This document shows positions 26,735 through 36,724 of a stretch of 64,000 nt of DNA, in pieces; the first letter of the stretch is position 1, and every line of letters starts with the position of its first letter. This DNA is from UBA11612 sp965228575. Lineage in GTDB: Bacteria > Pseudomonadota > Alphaproteobacteria > Rhodospirillales > Rhodospirillaceae. The position numbers were made by a program, and so were the translations under genes. A model generated the notes under the pieces. It made no database searches. It saw nothing but the letters and a program-made list of their open reading frames with translations, and was not told the DNA's origin. The stretch is from assembly GCA_965228575.1 (NCBI GenBank), contig CBDDHW010000067.1, positions 124,001 to 188,000 of the forward strand. Reading direction: 5' to 3'.

Positions 26735-28111
26735 TTATTCTTCACCCAGCCTTGGACGCTCCTTGTGAAATTCAGTGCGGCTTTGGTAGGCAACGCCCGC
26801 TCTCAGTAGGGTACATTCTTGCCACCACGGGGCTATCAGCTGCATGCCCACGGGCAATCCTTCACTATCGAACCCGCAGGGCACAGACATCGAGGGCGTA
26901 CCCGCCGCGCCAATACCATAGGTCAAGGACGTGATCGTTTTGAGGCTTTCAGGTGAGTCGACCTCGGGAGAAATCTTAGGTGCCGTGCAGGGAGTTGTGG
27001 GTGTGAGAACCATATCAACATTCTCGAACACTGATCGAAATGTAAGTTGCCATTGCTGTAAACGGCGCCGAGAGGCCGCAAACCGTACGCCGTCGATACG
27101 CTCGCCGTCCTTCAACCGTTCCAACACGTTCGCACCGATCGTCTCAGGAGCGTTCTCGATCTGCGGTAGGTGAGCCTCGAGGGCTTCGGCGGCAACAATT
27201 GTCATGGCGGCTCGTGTTGCACCCGCCGCGCCATTGACGTTGACGTCAACGAATTTCGCGCCGCAAGCTTCCAGTTCTTTTACCGCGTCTTCGATTCGCG
27301 CGGCGACTTCAGTTTGAAGATTCTCAAAGAAGTATTTTTTTGGAAGACCAATACGCAGACCTGATATCCCATCGAAGAGACGCGCACACGGCTCTTCCAC
27401 AGGTCGATAAACGGAATTTGGATCAGCGGCATCGTAACCGGAAATGGCTTGGTAGGCGGCTGCGACATCTTGAACCTCGTAGGCGAGCGGGCCAATAACA
27501 TCGAAATTAACACTGAGCGCGAGCCCCCCGGTGTTCGGAACGCGCCCGATGGTTGGCCGCAGTCCCGCGACGCCACAAAAAGATGCGGGAATTCGCACCG
27601 AGCCCCCGGTGTCGGTTCCGACAGCAATGCGGCATAACCCCGCGGCAACTGCGGCGGCGGACCCACCGCTTGAGCCGCCAGGAACGCGGTCCAAGTCCCA
27701 AGGATTGCGGCAAGGGCCGAAATACTCGTTGGTTGTGGTTACCCCGTAGCAAAACTCGCTGAGGTTCGACATACCAACGATGAGAGCGCCCGCTGCTTTA
27801 AGGCGCTTTACGACTTCGGCATCAAACTCGGCAATGTGATGTTCGTATGCCTCGTTTCCCAGTGTTGAACGAGCGCCGGAGACCGGAAGGCAATCCTTTA
27901 CGACAAGCGGTATACCGTGCAAGGGTTTTGGCTTTTTGCCTTCAGCTTGCGCATGATCCGCGCCTTCTGCGGCTGCCCGCGCAATATCACCGGTCACTGT
28001 CAATAGCGCATTGAGCCGAGGGTTCAGCCTATCAATGGCTTTTAGGGCGTCTGAAACGACTTGTTCAGAATTGATCGGCGTGGCGTTATCCATATCTCGA
28101 GCCTCTGCCAC
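26735..28111 (-). CDS. Amidase signature family protein
   Basis: The 458-residue product starts at a GTG; ATG 28093 is an alternative. The Ser-cisSer-Lys triad is visible: Lys in PLVVKDCLP near 72, the Gly/Ser-rich VPGGSSGGSAAAVAAG with cis-Ser, and the nucleophile Ser in GTDTGGSVRIPASFCG. The family includes GatA and various aliphatic and aryl amidases. No gatB or gatC lies nearby, so a catabolic or detoxifying amidase is more likely. It is 26 nt upstream of the SDR gene on the same strand. Confidence 0.88.
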   Translation of the reverse strand: MAEARDMDNATPINSEQVVSDALKAIDRLNPRLNALLTVTGDIARAAAEGADHAQAEGKKPKPLHGIPLVVKDCLPVSGARSTLGNEAYEHHIAEFDAEVVKRLKAAGALIVGMSNLSEFCYGVTTTNEYFGPCRNPWDLDRVPGGSSGGSAAAVAAGLCRIAVGTDTGGSVRIPASFCGVAGLRPTIGRVPNTGGLALSVNFDVIGPLAYEVQDVAAAYQAISGYDAADPNSVYRPVEEPCARLFDGISGLRIGLPKKYFFENLQTEVAARIEDAVKELEACGAKFVDVNVNGAAGATRAAMTIVAAEALEAHLPQIENAPETIGANVLERLKDGERIDGVRFAASRRRLQQWQLTFRSVFENVDMVLTPTTPCTAPKISPEVDSPESLKTITSLTYGIGAAGTPSMSVPCGFDSEGLPVGMQLIAPWWQECTLLRAGVAYQSRTEFHKERPRLGEE

Positions 28112-28232
28112 GCTAGAGTTCCCACTTGGTCGCTGGCAAATAATTCATCCAAGTGCCCCTAAGCGCTCTAGGTTCTATTAAAGATGGGGGATGCGGTTGT
28201 GACTGCCAAGATCACTGTAAATTGAGCAGATC

Positions 28233-28853
28233 CTACTCAGACTTTTCCGCTTCGGCCTCTATCTGCTTCCAGCGTTTTTGCATCTCTTTGGGCGAAACAA
28301 TCTCGATCCTCGAACTCACGCCCCATGAATACCCGAAGGGGTCCATAACCATGCCGGCGCGGTATCCATAGAATTGGTCGTGTGCGGGCCGCACGAGCGT
28401 CGCCCCGGCGGTAATCGCCTTTGCCATGAAGGCGTCCGTATTCTTGACGGCGATTTGCAGTTTAATGGGGCATCCTCCCAAGGTTTCCGGGCCGATGGCC
28501 CCCATTTCCAGAAACTCATCGGACAGCATGATGATGGAATCGCCAATGCGCAGCTCCGCATGTCCTATGCGGCCATCCTTACCCTTGAGCCGAAAGAGCT
28601 CCTTTGCCCCAAACGCCTTCTTGTAGAACTTTATAGCTAAATCAGCGTCGCGAACGGCAAGGTATGGGGTGAGGGTATGAGTACCCTTTGGGATGGGAGA
28701 GGGTTTTTTCGCTGAGCGCTTTCGAGCGGTTTTTTTGGCCGGCTTTTTAGCCGCCTTCTTTTTTGGGGCTTTCTTTTTTACCACTTTTTTCGCGGTTTTC
28801 TTTCGAGGTGTTTTTTTCTTCGCAGCTTTTTTGGCGCGCTTTTTCTGAGCCAT
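28233..28853 (-). CDS. VOC/PhnB-like protein with a histone H1-like lysine-rich tail
   Basis: The product is about 206 residues from ATG 28853. Residues 1-60 are an almost uninterrupted run of Lys, Ala and Pro (KKAAKK, KKTPRKK, KKAPKKK repeats) like the C-terminal tail of histone H1 or bacterial AlgP/HctB-type proteins. A glyoxalase/bleomycin-resistance (VOC) domain of the PhnB type follows (TPYLAVRDADLAIKFYKKAFGAKELFR ... GYRAGMVMDPFGYSWG). The tail probably binds nucleic acid; the role of the fusion is unknown. Confidence 0.85.
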   Translation of the reverse strand: MAQKKRAKKAAKKKTPRKKTAKKVVKKKAPKKKAAKKPAKKTARKRSAKKPSPIPKGTHTLTPYLAVRDADLAIKFYKKAFGAKELFRLKGKDGRIGHAELRIGDSIIMLSDEFLEMGAIGPETLGGCPIKLQIAVKNTDAFMAKAITAGATLVRPAHDQFYGYRAGMVMDPFGYSWGVSSRIEIVSPKEMQKRWKQIEAEAEKSE

Positions 28854-29127
28854 GGAGTCTCTCCCCCGATTAGTCAACCCGCGCATAGATTACCGCAGAG
28901 TTTGTAGGGGTCAATCGTCGAATTAGTAAAATCCTGCTGGCGCCGATGACGGTGGCACGCCATCGGCCAAGCGCGACCCGATTTCCGGCGAGCGCGCGGC
29001 AAAGACGTAGGTTGCTTACTTTGAAACCGTCTAAACCGACGGAGGAAAAAATAGCGTAGCATTGCACTCATGGCGCGCACGGCGTTTGGTATGGCCTGCC
29101 CTTCGACTGGGCTTCGATATAGGCGAC

Positions 29128-31224
29128 TTAAGAGCTAATCAGGGCCGTGTATTCTTCCTCCGTCATAACCCGTATGCCCAAAGTCTGAGCCTCTTTTAGT
29201 TTCGATCCTGCACCAGGTCCGGCCACCACAAGATCAGTTTTCTTTGATACTGACCCTGCGACTTTCGCGCCGAGAGATTGTGCCTTTGCTTTCGCTTCGC
29301 TGCGGCTCATCGATTCTAGGGTCCCTGTGAAAACAATGGTTTGGCCTGCGACGGGCGATGCTGTTGTATCTGGTTGTGCGCTGGCCTCTATCTTGACCTG
29401 ATCTGTTAGCGCATCGAGAACCTCGCGGTTATGAGCTTCGGCGAAGAAGCCGATGAGATCGGTCGCCACCGAACTGCCGATTTGTTCGATATTGATAAGA
29501 TCCCGATATGCTTCGGAGTCCGGTTTACGCGCCGCGATCATGGCATCGCGCCATGCTTCGTAGGTGCTGTAAGATTGCGCGAGCAGGCGGGCGGTCGCCT
29601 GTCCGACTTGCGGAATACCGAGCGCGTAGATGAAGCGCTCTAATGATATGGTCCGCCGACTATCAATGGACGCGAAAAGGTTTTCGGCCGATTTCGGTCC
29701 CCAACCTTCCCGGGCGCGAAGAGGTGTTAGGGATTTTTTGTCCCGTTCCGCTAGCGTAAAGAGGTCGGCGGGATTGGAAATAACTTCGTCCGCAAAAAAG
29801 GCTTCAATATGTTTTCCTCCCAGGCCCTCAATATCGAAAGCTTCGCGCGAGACAAAATGCTTGAGCCGCTGGATCGCTTGGGCCGGACAAATCAGGCCGC
29901 CGGTGCACCGGCGTGCGGCTTCGTCTTCCTCGCGTATCGCTAAGCTTTCACAGACCGGGCAGTTCTGCGGGAATGCGTAGGGTATGCTCGCCTTTGGTCT
30001 TTTCTCGGTGACAACTTTCACGACTTGGGGAATGACGTCGCCTGCGCGCTGAATGCGGACGGTGTCGCCTTCACGTATATCCTTGCGCGCAATTTCGTCC
30101 TCGTTGTGGAGCGTTGCGCGGCTGACCAAAACACCGCCGACGTTAATTGGTTTGAGATGCGCGACGGGTGTCAGGACTCCGGTTCGCCCGACCTGAATTT
30201 CGATTTTTTCCAAAACCGTTTCGGCTTGTTCGGCCGAGAATTTGTGAGCAACAGCCCAACGCGGCGCTCGGCTGACAAAGCCCAACCTTTCCTGCAGGTC
30301 TTTACGGTTGACCTTATAAACGATGCCATCAATATCGTAGGACAGGCCCGCGCGTTCAGCGCCAAGTTTCTCGTAGGCGGCCAGCATATCTTCGACGGTG
30401 GTGCAGAGCGTTGTTCGCTCGTTGACTGGAAATCCCCAACGTTCAAGTTGCATTAGAAAATCCCAGTGGGTGTCCCAACTCATGCCTTCAAGTGCTCCAT
30501 AGGCGTAGCAAAATGCTTTGAGCGGTCGAGATTCTGTTACTGCGGAGTCAAGTTGACGTAAGGACCCAGCCGCTGCATTGCGCGGATTCGCAAAAACCTT
30601 GGCGCCCTTTTCCTCTTGAGCTTCGTTCATAGTCACGAAGTCTTCCTTCGTCATGTAGACTTCACCGCGAATTTCGATGAGGGCGGGGACTTTGCCTTCG
30701 ATCTTTTTCGGAATGCTCTTAATGGTTTTGATGTTGGCGGTGATGTCTTCACCGACCGCGCCATCTCCACGTGTGGCGGCCACCGTAAGTTTTCCCTTTT
30801 CGTAACGGGCGGAAAACGAAACCCCATCAATTTTGGGTTCCGCCGTAACTTCGACGTTTTCCTCATCCGATAGTTTTAAGAATCGGCGCAGACCGTCGAT
30901 GAAATCGCCGACGTCCTCATCGGAAAACGCATTTCCCAAGGACAGCATAGGAACGACATGGGTAATTTTTTTAAACCCGCGCGCAGGTGCGGCGCCGACT
31001 GCGGCGTTTGGGCTATCCTCGCGAGCAAGCGCCGGGAAACGGCGTTCGATCTCATCATTGCGTTTGCGCAGAGCGTCATATTCCGCATCGCTAATTTTTG
31101 GGTCGTCTTCCCGGTGGTACGCCACATCGTGGAGCGCGATTTCCTCGGAGAGTGCCGCAAGTTCTTTTTGCGCTTGTTTTTCGGTTAGGGCGCCGACGGC
31201 GATGTCGCGGATAGCTTTGTTCAT
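29128..31224 (-). CDS. ligA: NAD+-dependent DNA ligase
   Basis: LigA seals nicks using NAD+. The 698-residue protein has domain Ia (YHREDDPKISDAEYD, NMN binding) and the adenylation motif TAEPKIDGVSFSARYEKG with the nucleophilic Lys near 130. Next come GEDIT, the OB fold and the four-cysteine zinc finger (CPVC ... CTGGLICPAQ). Helix-hairpin-helix repeats and a C-terminal BRCT domain (VFTGTLESMSRSEAKAKAQSLGAKV) follow. The start ATG overlaps the recN stop by 4 nt (ATGA), so recN-ligA are translationally coupled. Confidence 0.97.
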   Translation of the reverse strand: MNKAIRDIAVGALTEKQAQKELAALSEEIALHDVAYHREDDPKISDAEYDALRKRNDEIERRFPALAREDSPNAAVGAAPARGFKKITHVVPMLSLGNAFSDEDVGDFIDGLRRFLKLSDEENVEVTAEPKIDGVSFSARYEKGKLTVAATRGDGAVGEDITANIKTIKSIPKKIEGKVPALIEIRGEVYMTKEDFVTMNEAQEEKGAKVFANPRNAAAGSLRQLDSAVTESRPLKAFCYAYGALEGMSWDTHWDFLMQLERWGFPVNERTTLCTTVEDMLAAYEKLGAERAGLSYDIDGIVYKVNRKDLQERLGFVSRAPRWAVAHKFSAEQAETVLEKIEIQVGRTGVLTPVAHLKPINVGGVLVSRATLHNEDEIARKDIREGDTVRIQRAGDVIPQVVKVVTEKRPKASIPYAFPQNCPVCESLAIREEDEAARRCTGGLICPAQAIQRLKHFVSREAFDIEGLGGKHIEAFFADEVISNPADLFTLAERDKKSLTPLRAREGWGPKSAENLFASIDSRRTISLERFIYALGIPQVGQATARLLAQSYSTYEAWRDAMIAARKPDSEAYRDLINIEQIGSSVATDLIGFFAEAHNREVLDALTDQVKIEASAQPDTTASPVAGQTIVFTGTLESMSRSEAKAKAQSLGAKVAGSVSKKTDLVVAGPGAGSKLKEAQTLGIRVMTEEEYTALISS

Positions 31225-32897
31225 GAGGCAGCAGTCACCAATTTTTTCGCTGCGGCGCGGGCTTCATCGGTGATCGATTCACCGGCCAACATGCGCGCGA
31301 TTTCCTCACGGCTTTGCGCTTCGGTCAGCAGTTGAACGGTCGTCGTCGTTTCGTTGCCGCGCGTTGTTTTCGCCACCTGCCAATGATGATTGCCGCGCGC
31401 TGCGACTTGCGGTGCGTGAGTGACGACCAGAACTTGAACGGTTTTCGCCAATTTCGCTAGACGCTCTCCGACGGCACTGGCTGTGGCCCCACTGATGCCG
31501 GCATCAACTTCATCGAAAATCAAGGCTGCGCGATCTTGCGTTCCCGCGAGTACGACCTTCAACGCGAGCATGAAGCGGGCGAGCTCTCCGCCCGATGCTA
31601 TTTTGCTCAGGGGCCCTGGGGGTAACCCAGGGTTAGTAGCGACCTCAAAGGTTGCCTTGTCCAATCCGGCCGCATTCCAATTCTGTTCCGATTTTTGTGA
31701 AAGGGTTGTGCGGAACACGGCTTTTTCCAATTTGAGGGGGGGAAGCTCTTTGGCAACTCCTTTATCTAAAATCGCAGCCGCGTCGGCACGGGCTTTGCTG
31801 AGCGCGTAGGCTGCTTTCTCATATCCGAGGCGGGCAGACTTTTCGGCCGCAGCGAGACGTTTGACGGCATCGGTTCCATTGTCCAGCGCGGCCAGGCGCA
31901 TACTCAAGAGATCCATGACTGTGGGCAAATCGTCGGCGGTGCAGTTGTGTTTTCGTGCGACAGCTTTTAAGGCGAAAAGCCGTTCTTCTGCGCGTTCGAG
32001 CCCTGCTGGATCGGCTTCGAATTGCGCGCCAACCGCTTCGAGGTCTCGAAACGCTTCGCCTGTTTCGATCGCTGCACGTTCAAGTGACTGACACAAAGCG
32101 TCGAGATGTCCATCGGCTAGGTGCGCGACTTTGGACAATTGCGTATGGGCTGTGCGCAGTGCGGATTCAACATCGACATTGTCAGACACCGCTGCACGCG
32201 CGTGAGTAAGGGCTTGAATAATCTGTTCACCGTGCCGTAAACGCGAGCGCGTTTGTGTCAGCGCGGTTTCTTCTCCGGTCCGTGGCGCTAAAGAGTCTAA
32301 CTCGGCGACTTGATGGCGCAACGTATCTTCTTCATCTAAGGCCGAGGCGAGGTTGTCTTGAGCCGTTTGCAGCTCTTGCGCTGCGCGTTTCCATTCGGCC
32401 CACGCCGATGAACACGCGCGGTCCAATTCGTCTCCCGACTTGGCAACGCGATAGGCGTCGAGGACGCCCAAGTGTGTCGCGGGGTCGAGCAATCCGTGAG
32501 TTTCGAATTGGCCATGAACTTCAACCAGGGTATCCCCCACAGTTTTTAAGAGCCCAACGCTTACCGGCTGATCATTGATAAACGCGCGGCTGCGCCCGTC
32601 GGCATTGACGATGCGGCGCAGGCCAAGCATGTCGTCGAGGTCGATGTCGTGTTCGATTAAAAGATTTATCGCAGGGTGATCCTTCGGGATGACGAAAGAC
32701 GCGGTTACGGCCAACTTATCGGCGCCTGTTCGAATGAGGCTCGCGTCGGAGCGGTTGCCCACCGCCAGGCCGAGTGCGTCAAGAACAATCGATTTCCCGG
32801 CTCCCGTTTCTCCCGTTAGGACACACAATCCCTGTGCGAAGTCGATATCCAATTTATGGACAACCACGACATCACGGATCGAGAGGTGCGTTAACAT
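31221..32897 (-). CDS. recN: DNA repair protein RecN
   Basis: This is an SMC-like ATPase for double-strand break repair. The 558-residue product has Walker A GETGAGKSIVLDALG (about 30-44), a long coiled-coil arm, signature SGGELARFMLALK and Walker B LIFDEVDAGISG with the D-loop. The H-loop equivalent is VVTHAPQVAARG. Length and motif order are typical. It sits between bamD and ligA in the usual alphaproteobacterial order. Confidence 0.96.
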   Translation of the reverse strand: MLTHLSIRDVVVVHKLDIDFAQGLCVLTGETGAGKSIVLDALGLAVGNRSDASLIRTGADKLAVTASFVIPKDHPAINLLIEHDIDLDDMLGLRRIVNADGRSRAFINDQPVSVGLLKTVGDTLVEVHGQFETHGLLDPATHLGVLDAYRVAKSGDELDRACSSAWAEWKRAAQELQTAQDNLASALDEEDTLRHQVAELDSLAPRTGEETALTQTRSRLRHGEQIIQALTHARAAVSDNVDVESALRTAHTQLSKVAHLADGHLDALCQSLERAAIETGEAFRDLEAVGAQFEADPAGLERAEERLFALKAVARKHNCTADDLPTVMDLLSMRLAALDNGTDAVKRLAAAEKSARLGYEKAAYALSKARADAAAILDKGVAKELPPLKLEKAVFRTTLSQKSEQNWNAAGLDKATFEVATNPGLPPGPLSKIASGGELARFMLALKVVLAGTQDRAALIFDEVDAGISGATASAVGERLAKLAKTVQVLVVTHAPQVAARGNHHWQVAKTTRGNETTTTVQLLTEAQSREEIARMLAGESITDEARAAAKKLVTAAS

Positions 32898-32950
32898 AGA
32901 TTGGTCACCTTATATGGCCGTATCGCGTTTGCGCCGGCCACAGGCGGATA

Positions 32951-33814
32951 TTACTGAGCGGTGGAGACAGATCTATCGTCGGGCGTGTTTTGTGCAGTGC
33001 CCGGATCTGCGGCCACCTGACTTATACTCCCGCCTTCGAGAAGCGCATAGGCATCACCGTACCAGTCGGTTTCCGGGAAGTTGTAGCCGAGAACCGCCGC
33101 CGATTTGCGGGCTTCTTCGAATAGACCCAGGGCGGTAAACGCCTCGGACAATCGGTACAGCGCTTCGGGAACGTGGCTGGTGGTGCTGTATTGGTCGACG
33201 ACATTCTTAAAGCGGTTTATTGCGGCGAGGTAGTGACGCTGATTAATGTAGAACCGCCCGACTTCCATTTCTTTTCCGGCAAGATGGTCGAGGGTCAAGT
33301 CCAACTTAAGGCGCGCGTCGCGTCCATAAGGCGTGTTGGGAAAACGGGTAATGACATCCCGCAGGCTTTGCGTGGCGAGCTCGGTCATTTCCTGATCGCG
33401 GCGAACGTCGGCAATTTGCTCGTAGTGGCATAACGCACGAAGATAGTAGGCGTAAGCAATATCCCGATTTCCGGGATGAACGGCAATAAAACGATCAAGG
33501 CGCGTTATGGCGTCGTCATATTGCCCGTCATAATAATAACCATAGGCCGACATGAGCTTCGCCTTAGTCGCCCATATCGAATAGGGATGCTGGCGTTCGA
33601 CCTCATCAAAGAAAAGTGAGGCTAAAGCGTATTGGCCGTTATCCAGATACCGGACGGCTTGGCTGTAAATGTCGTAAACGCTGCTTTCGACGTATTCGAG
33701 TTCTTGATCGTTGTCTGCACAGGATGCAAGCGTCAGAGCACACAGCACAGCAAGCATCGGCGCGGTGACCGTTTTCCGCAGAGTTGAGAGTCGCAATGTC
33801 GAGATTTGGGCCAT
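32951..33814 (-). CDS. bamD: Outer-membrane assembly lipoprotein BamD
   Basis: BamD is the essential lipoprotein of the BAM complex that inserts beta-barrels. The 287-residue product from ATG 33814 has a lipoprotein signal (LTLASC) and five TPR-like helical repeats: YSQAVRYLDNGQYALASLFFDEVERQHPYS, AKLMSAYGYYYDGQYDDAITRLDRFIAVHPGN, and IAYAYYLRALCHYEQIADVRRDQ, the family hallmark. The spacing to recN is 53 nt. Confidence 0.95.
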   Translation of the reverse strand: MAQISTLRLSTLRKTVTAPMLAVLCALTLASCADNDQELEYVESSVYDIYSQAVRYLDNGQYALASLFFDEVERQHPYSIWATKAKLMSAYGYYYDGQYDDAITRLDRFIAVHPGNRDIAYAYYLRALCHYEQIADVRRDQEMTELATQSLRDVITRFPNTPYGRDARLKLDLTLDHLAGKEMEVGRFYINQRHYLAAINRFKNVVDQYSTTSHVPEALYRLSEAFTALGLFEEARKSAAVLGYNFPETDWYGDAYALLEGGSISQVAADPGTAQNTPDDRSVSTAQ

Positions 33815-33924
33815 GACGTCCGAGGGTCTAAGCGGTTTCAAATTTTTATGCTAATTTCGCGACCACAAATCGCGGACGCCGGCGCAGTATACCACGCGAT
33901 TTTGGCCTGTCACGTAACCTTGGG

Positions 33925-34926
33925 TTAAGCGTAGGCGACCATGTCTTGCTGGTCATGACTCCAAGACGCTGGCCGGTCCGCACTGTGCCAAAGATCAACC
34001 ATCTCCCAGCAGGTCTTGTCCGCGTAAACCTGCTTCATAAGGCTCGCAGTATCGGCGTGGCTGGAACAGCGGCCGATGAAGTAACCGATAATGGGATGAC
34101 CGGTTAAATACAGATCGCCAATGGCGTCTAGAGCCTTGTGGCGGACAAATTCGTTGTCGTGGCGCAGACCGTCATCATTCAATATTCGGTCGCCGTCGAC
34201 GACGATCGCATTGTCCAGCGTGCCCCCACGGGCCAGCCCCGCCTCGCGGAGAGCGGTGACATCTGACAGCAGTCCAAAGGTTCGCGCCTGGCTAAGTTCG
34301 GATTTAAAAATTTCCCGTTCTACTGCGAACGAGCAACTTTGTTGACCAATAGCTTGAGCGCTGAAGTCGATGTGGAACTCCATGTGCAGACCGTGATCGT
34401 GAGGCCCGAGAGCAACCATTTTGTTCCCATTGAAGAAAGACTTCCGCCTGAGGATTTTTAGGGCTTGGCGGCGCTGGTCTTGTTCGACTATGCCCGCGCA
34501 CTCTATGAGAAAAACGAAAGGTGAGGCGCTACCGTCCATCGCCGGAACTTCCGGGCCGTTTATTTCAACGATCGCGTTGTCTATCTCGGCACCATAAAAC
34601 GCAGACATAAGGTGTTCGACGGTCGCAACGCCAATACCGTTCTCGTCGGCAACGACTGTGCACATACGGGAATCAACAACCTGAGGCCAACGGGCGGCAA
34701 TGGTGGCGCCGCCGCCGACCAGATCTACCCGTTTGAAAACAATGCCCGTTCCGGGCTCGGCCGGGTGTAATTTCATGGCAACGCGGGCACCGGTGTGCAG
34801 GCCTACGCCTGTACAGCCGATCGCGGATTTCAGGGTTTTCTGGAAAACGGGGCGTTTCGTGGCGCTGGGGGTCGAACTGACGTGGGGCGCGCCCTGGGCG
34901 CTCGGGGTACTAGCGTCAAAAGTCAT
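33925..34926 (-). CDS. lpxC: UDP-3-O-acyl-N-acetylglucosamine deacetylase
   Basis: LpxC catalyses the committed step of lipid A synthesis. The 333-residue zinc enzyme starts QKTLKSAIGCTGVGLHTGARVAMKLHPA. Zinc ligands are visible in TVEHLMSAFYG (His) and in RHDNEFVRHKALDAIGDL (His and Asp), with MDGSASPF. Normally ftsZ is immediately upstream in this class; here the upstream neighbour is an enoyl-CoA hydratase and ftsZ lies about 25 kb away. Confidence 0.96.
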   Translation of the reverse strand: MTFDASTPSAQGAPHVSSTPSATKRPVFQKTLKSAIGCTGVGLHTGARVAMKLHPAEPGTGIVFKRVDLVGGGATIAARWPQVVDSRMCTVVADENGIGVATVEHLMSAFYGAEIDNAIVEINGPEVPAMDGSASPFVFLIECAGIVEQDQRRQALKILRRKSFFNGNKMVALGPHDHGLHMEFHIDFSAQAIGQQSCSFAVEREIFKSELSQARTFGLLSDVTALREAGLARGGTLDNAIVVDGDRILNDDGLRHDNEFVRHKALDAIGDLYLTGHPIIGYFIGRCSSHADTASLMKQVYADKTCWEMVDLWHSADRPASWSHDQQDMVAYA

Positions 34927-35199
34927 ATCACCGTCTTTTCTACACGCGCTGCTCTGGCACAGTCGCTCTCTCCAGCACAGCGGCCAATTATGTGTAGCAA
35001 CCCCCGAGACCGTGCTACTTCGCGCATTGTTACAAATTAAGGCGCATTTACAAGGAAAAAATCATGGAAAAGCAATATTTTGGCGGGATTTTGTGGACTT
35101 CGATGCCTTGACGTCGCCCCCATTTATTGCAAGCAGGTTACAAAAATCGTGTCGATCTCCATGCGCTCGTAATGCTTAACCGGAGCAGTCTGCCCATGC

Positions 35200-35976
35200 T
35201 TAGCGGTGCTTAAACTCGGGTTTCCGCTTTTCCAGGAAAGCAGCCATACCTTCCTTGCGGTCTTCGGTACCAAAGGTGGAATGGAAGACCCGACGCTCAT
35301 AGTGAACGCCTTCCGCCAGGGTGGTTTCGTACGCGCGATTAACGGCTTCTTTTGCAATCATGACGATAGGCATGGATTTATCGGCAATCGTTTGCGCAGT
35401 TTTTACCGCATCGTCGATCAGTTCGGCGGCGGGAACGATTCGGGCGACGAGACCGGAGCGCTCTGCTTCCTCTGCGTCCATCATGCGTCCGGTCAAAACC
35501 ATCTCCATGGCCTTTGATTTGCCGATGACGCGGGTGAGGCGCTGAGTACCACCGGATCCGGGAATAGTGCCGATGGTGATCTCCGGCTGGCCGAATTTTG
35601 CGGTATCGGCGGCGATAATCATGTCGCACATCATGGCAAGTTCACAGCCGCCCCCCAAAGCGTACCCTGCGACTGCCGCGATCACCGGCTTGCGGCACTT
35701 TGTGACGCGCTGCCAACCCACGGTGATGAAGTCATTGAGAAAGGCGTCCATGTAGTCGAAATCAATCATTTCGGAGATGTCAGCTCCGGCGGCGAAGGCA
35801 CGCTCACTGCCGGTCAAGACAATAGCGCGAATGTTATCGTCGTCTTCATACGCGTCGAGCGCAGCGCCGAGGTCCCGCACGAGGTCTTTGGCCAATGCGT
35901 TCAGAGTTTTCGGGCGGTTCAGCGTGATGAGTCCGACATTGCCGCGGGTTTCTACAAGGACGTTTTCATAGGTCAT
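35200..35976 (-). CDS. Enoyl-CoA hydratase
   Basis: The 258-residue crotonase-fold enzyme hydrates 2-enoyl-CoA in beta-oxidation. Oxyanion-hole segments are FAAGADISEM and GYALGGGCELAMMCD. The two catalytic glutamates are predicted in GGGCELAM and FGQPEITIGTIPGSGGTQRL. The C-terminal FGTEDRKEGMAAFLEKRKPEF motif is typical of short-chain enoyl-CoA hydratases. It stands alone here; no thiolase or dehydrogenase lies beside it. The 273-nt gap before lpxC holds no clear gene. Confidence 0.93.
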   Translation of the reverse strand: MTYENVLVETRGNVGLITLNRPKTLNALAKDLVRDLGAALDAYEDDDNIRAIVLTGSERAFAAGADISEMIDFDYMDAFLNDFITVGWQRVTKCRKPVIAAVAGYALGGGCELAMMCDMIIAADTAKFGQPEITIGTIPGSGGTQRLTRVIGKSKAMEMVLTGRMMDAEEAERSGLVARIVPAAELIDDAVKTAQTIADKSMPIVMIAKEAVNRAYETTLAEGVHYERRVFHSTFGTEDRKEGMAAFLEKRKPEFKHR

Positions 35977-36124
35977 GGCATTTCACTTATTTTTTTGGAT
36001 GAGATGATCGATGGCGTATGTTTAGAGGCAAAGCGGTAGGGATTCAACGGGGCCTGTTTTGCCAGTAAAATCAAAGGGCATGGGTTAGCTATCTTGAACA
36101 AACGAGAACCACATCGGAGTTTTT

Positions 36125-36700
36125 GTGTTTATCTCTGAATATCCAAATGCCGTGAGCGGAGAGCTTTGCGAAACCATTATCGCGCGTTTTGAGCAAGACC
36201 CGCGCCGCACGCCCAGTGCGGCCTATGCGAAAGGTCAGCCGGTCACACATAACTTGCGGACGGGAACGCAACTGGTCTGTGACGCAGCCGGAGACTGGGC
36301 GGACATTGTTGAAACTATTGTACCCGCTCTTCAGTCGACGCTCGCCTCCTATGCGCAAGAGTATCCAGCGCTAAATACCGTTCTCGAACATGAGGGTTTG
36401 GATTGCACGGGGCCAGTGATTGAGCGTGTCGATCCAGGCCAAGGTTTTGCATGGCACTATGATCAAACGTCATTTTCTCGCCAGCGCGTTCTTGCCGGAC
36501 TCTTATATCTCAAAACGATTGAAGACGGCGGGTACACAGAATTTAAAGCGCAAAACGTGTCTGTTCGTTCGGAAGCTGGAAAAATAGTGTTGTTCCCGCC
36601 GTACTGGACGCACATGCACCGCGGCGTGAGTCCCACATCGGAAACAAAATATGCGTTAAGTTTTTTCTGGATTTACGCGAAGACGCCGCCGGGGACATAG
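36125..36700 (+). CDS. 2-oxoglutarate-Fe(II) dioxygenase, prolyl 4-hydroxylase-like
   Basis: The 191-residue product starts at a GTG. Iron ligands are HYD (His and Asp in FAWHYDQTS) and His in PPYWTHMHRG, with a Lys in ETKYALSFFW as the probable 2OG anchor. A short jelly-roll domain occupies the whole protein. The target is unknown. It faces divergently from the enoyl-CoA hydratase and lies beside a surface-carbohydrate gene. Confidence 0.78.
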   Translation: MFISEYPNAVSGELCETIIARFEQDPRRTPSAAYAKGQPVTHNLRTGTQLVCDAAGDWADIVETIVPALQSTLASYAQEYPALNTVLEHEGLDCTGPVIERVDPGQGFAWHYDQTSFSRQRVLAGLLYLKTIEDGGYTEFKAQNVSVRSEAGKIVLFPPYWTHMHRGVSPTSETKYALSFFWIYAKTPPGT

Positions 36701-36724
36701 GCATTTCATACAAGGGCAGTACGG

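Noticed and set aside
28690..28853. Low-complexity lysine run as a frame artefact
   Set aside because: The run is in frame with the VOC domain and begins at an ATG, so it is accepted as part of the protein.
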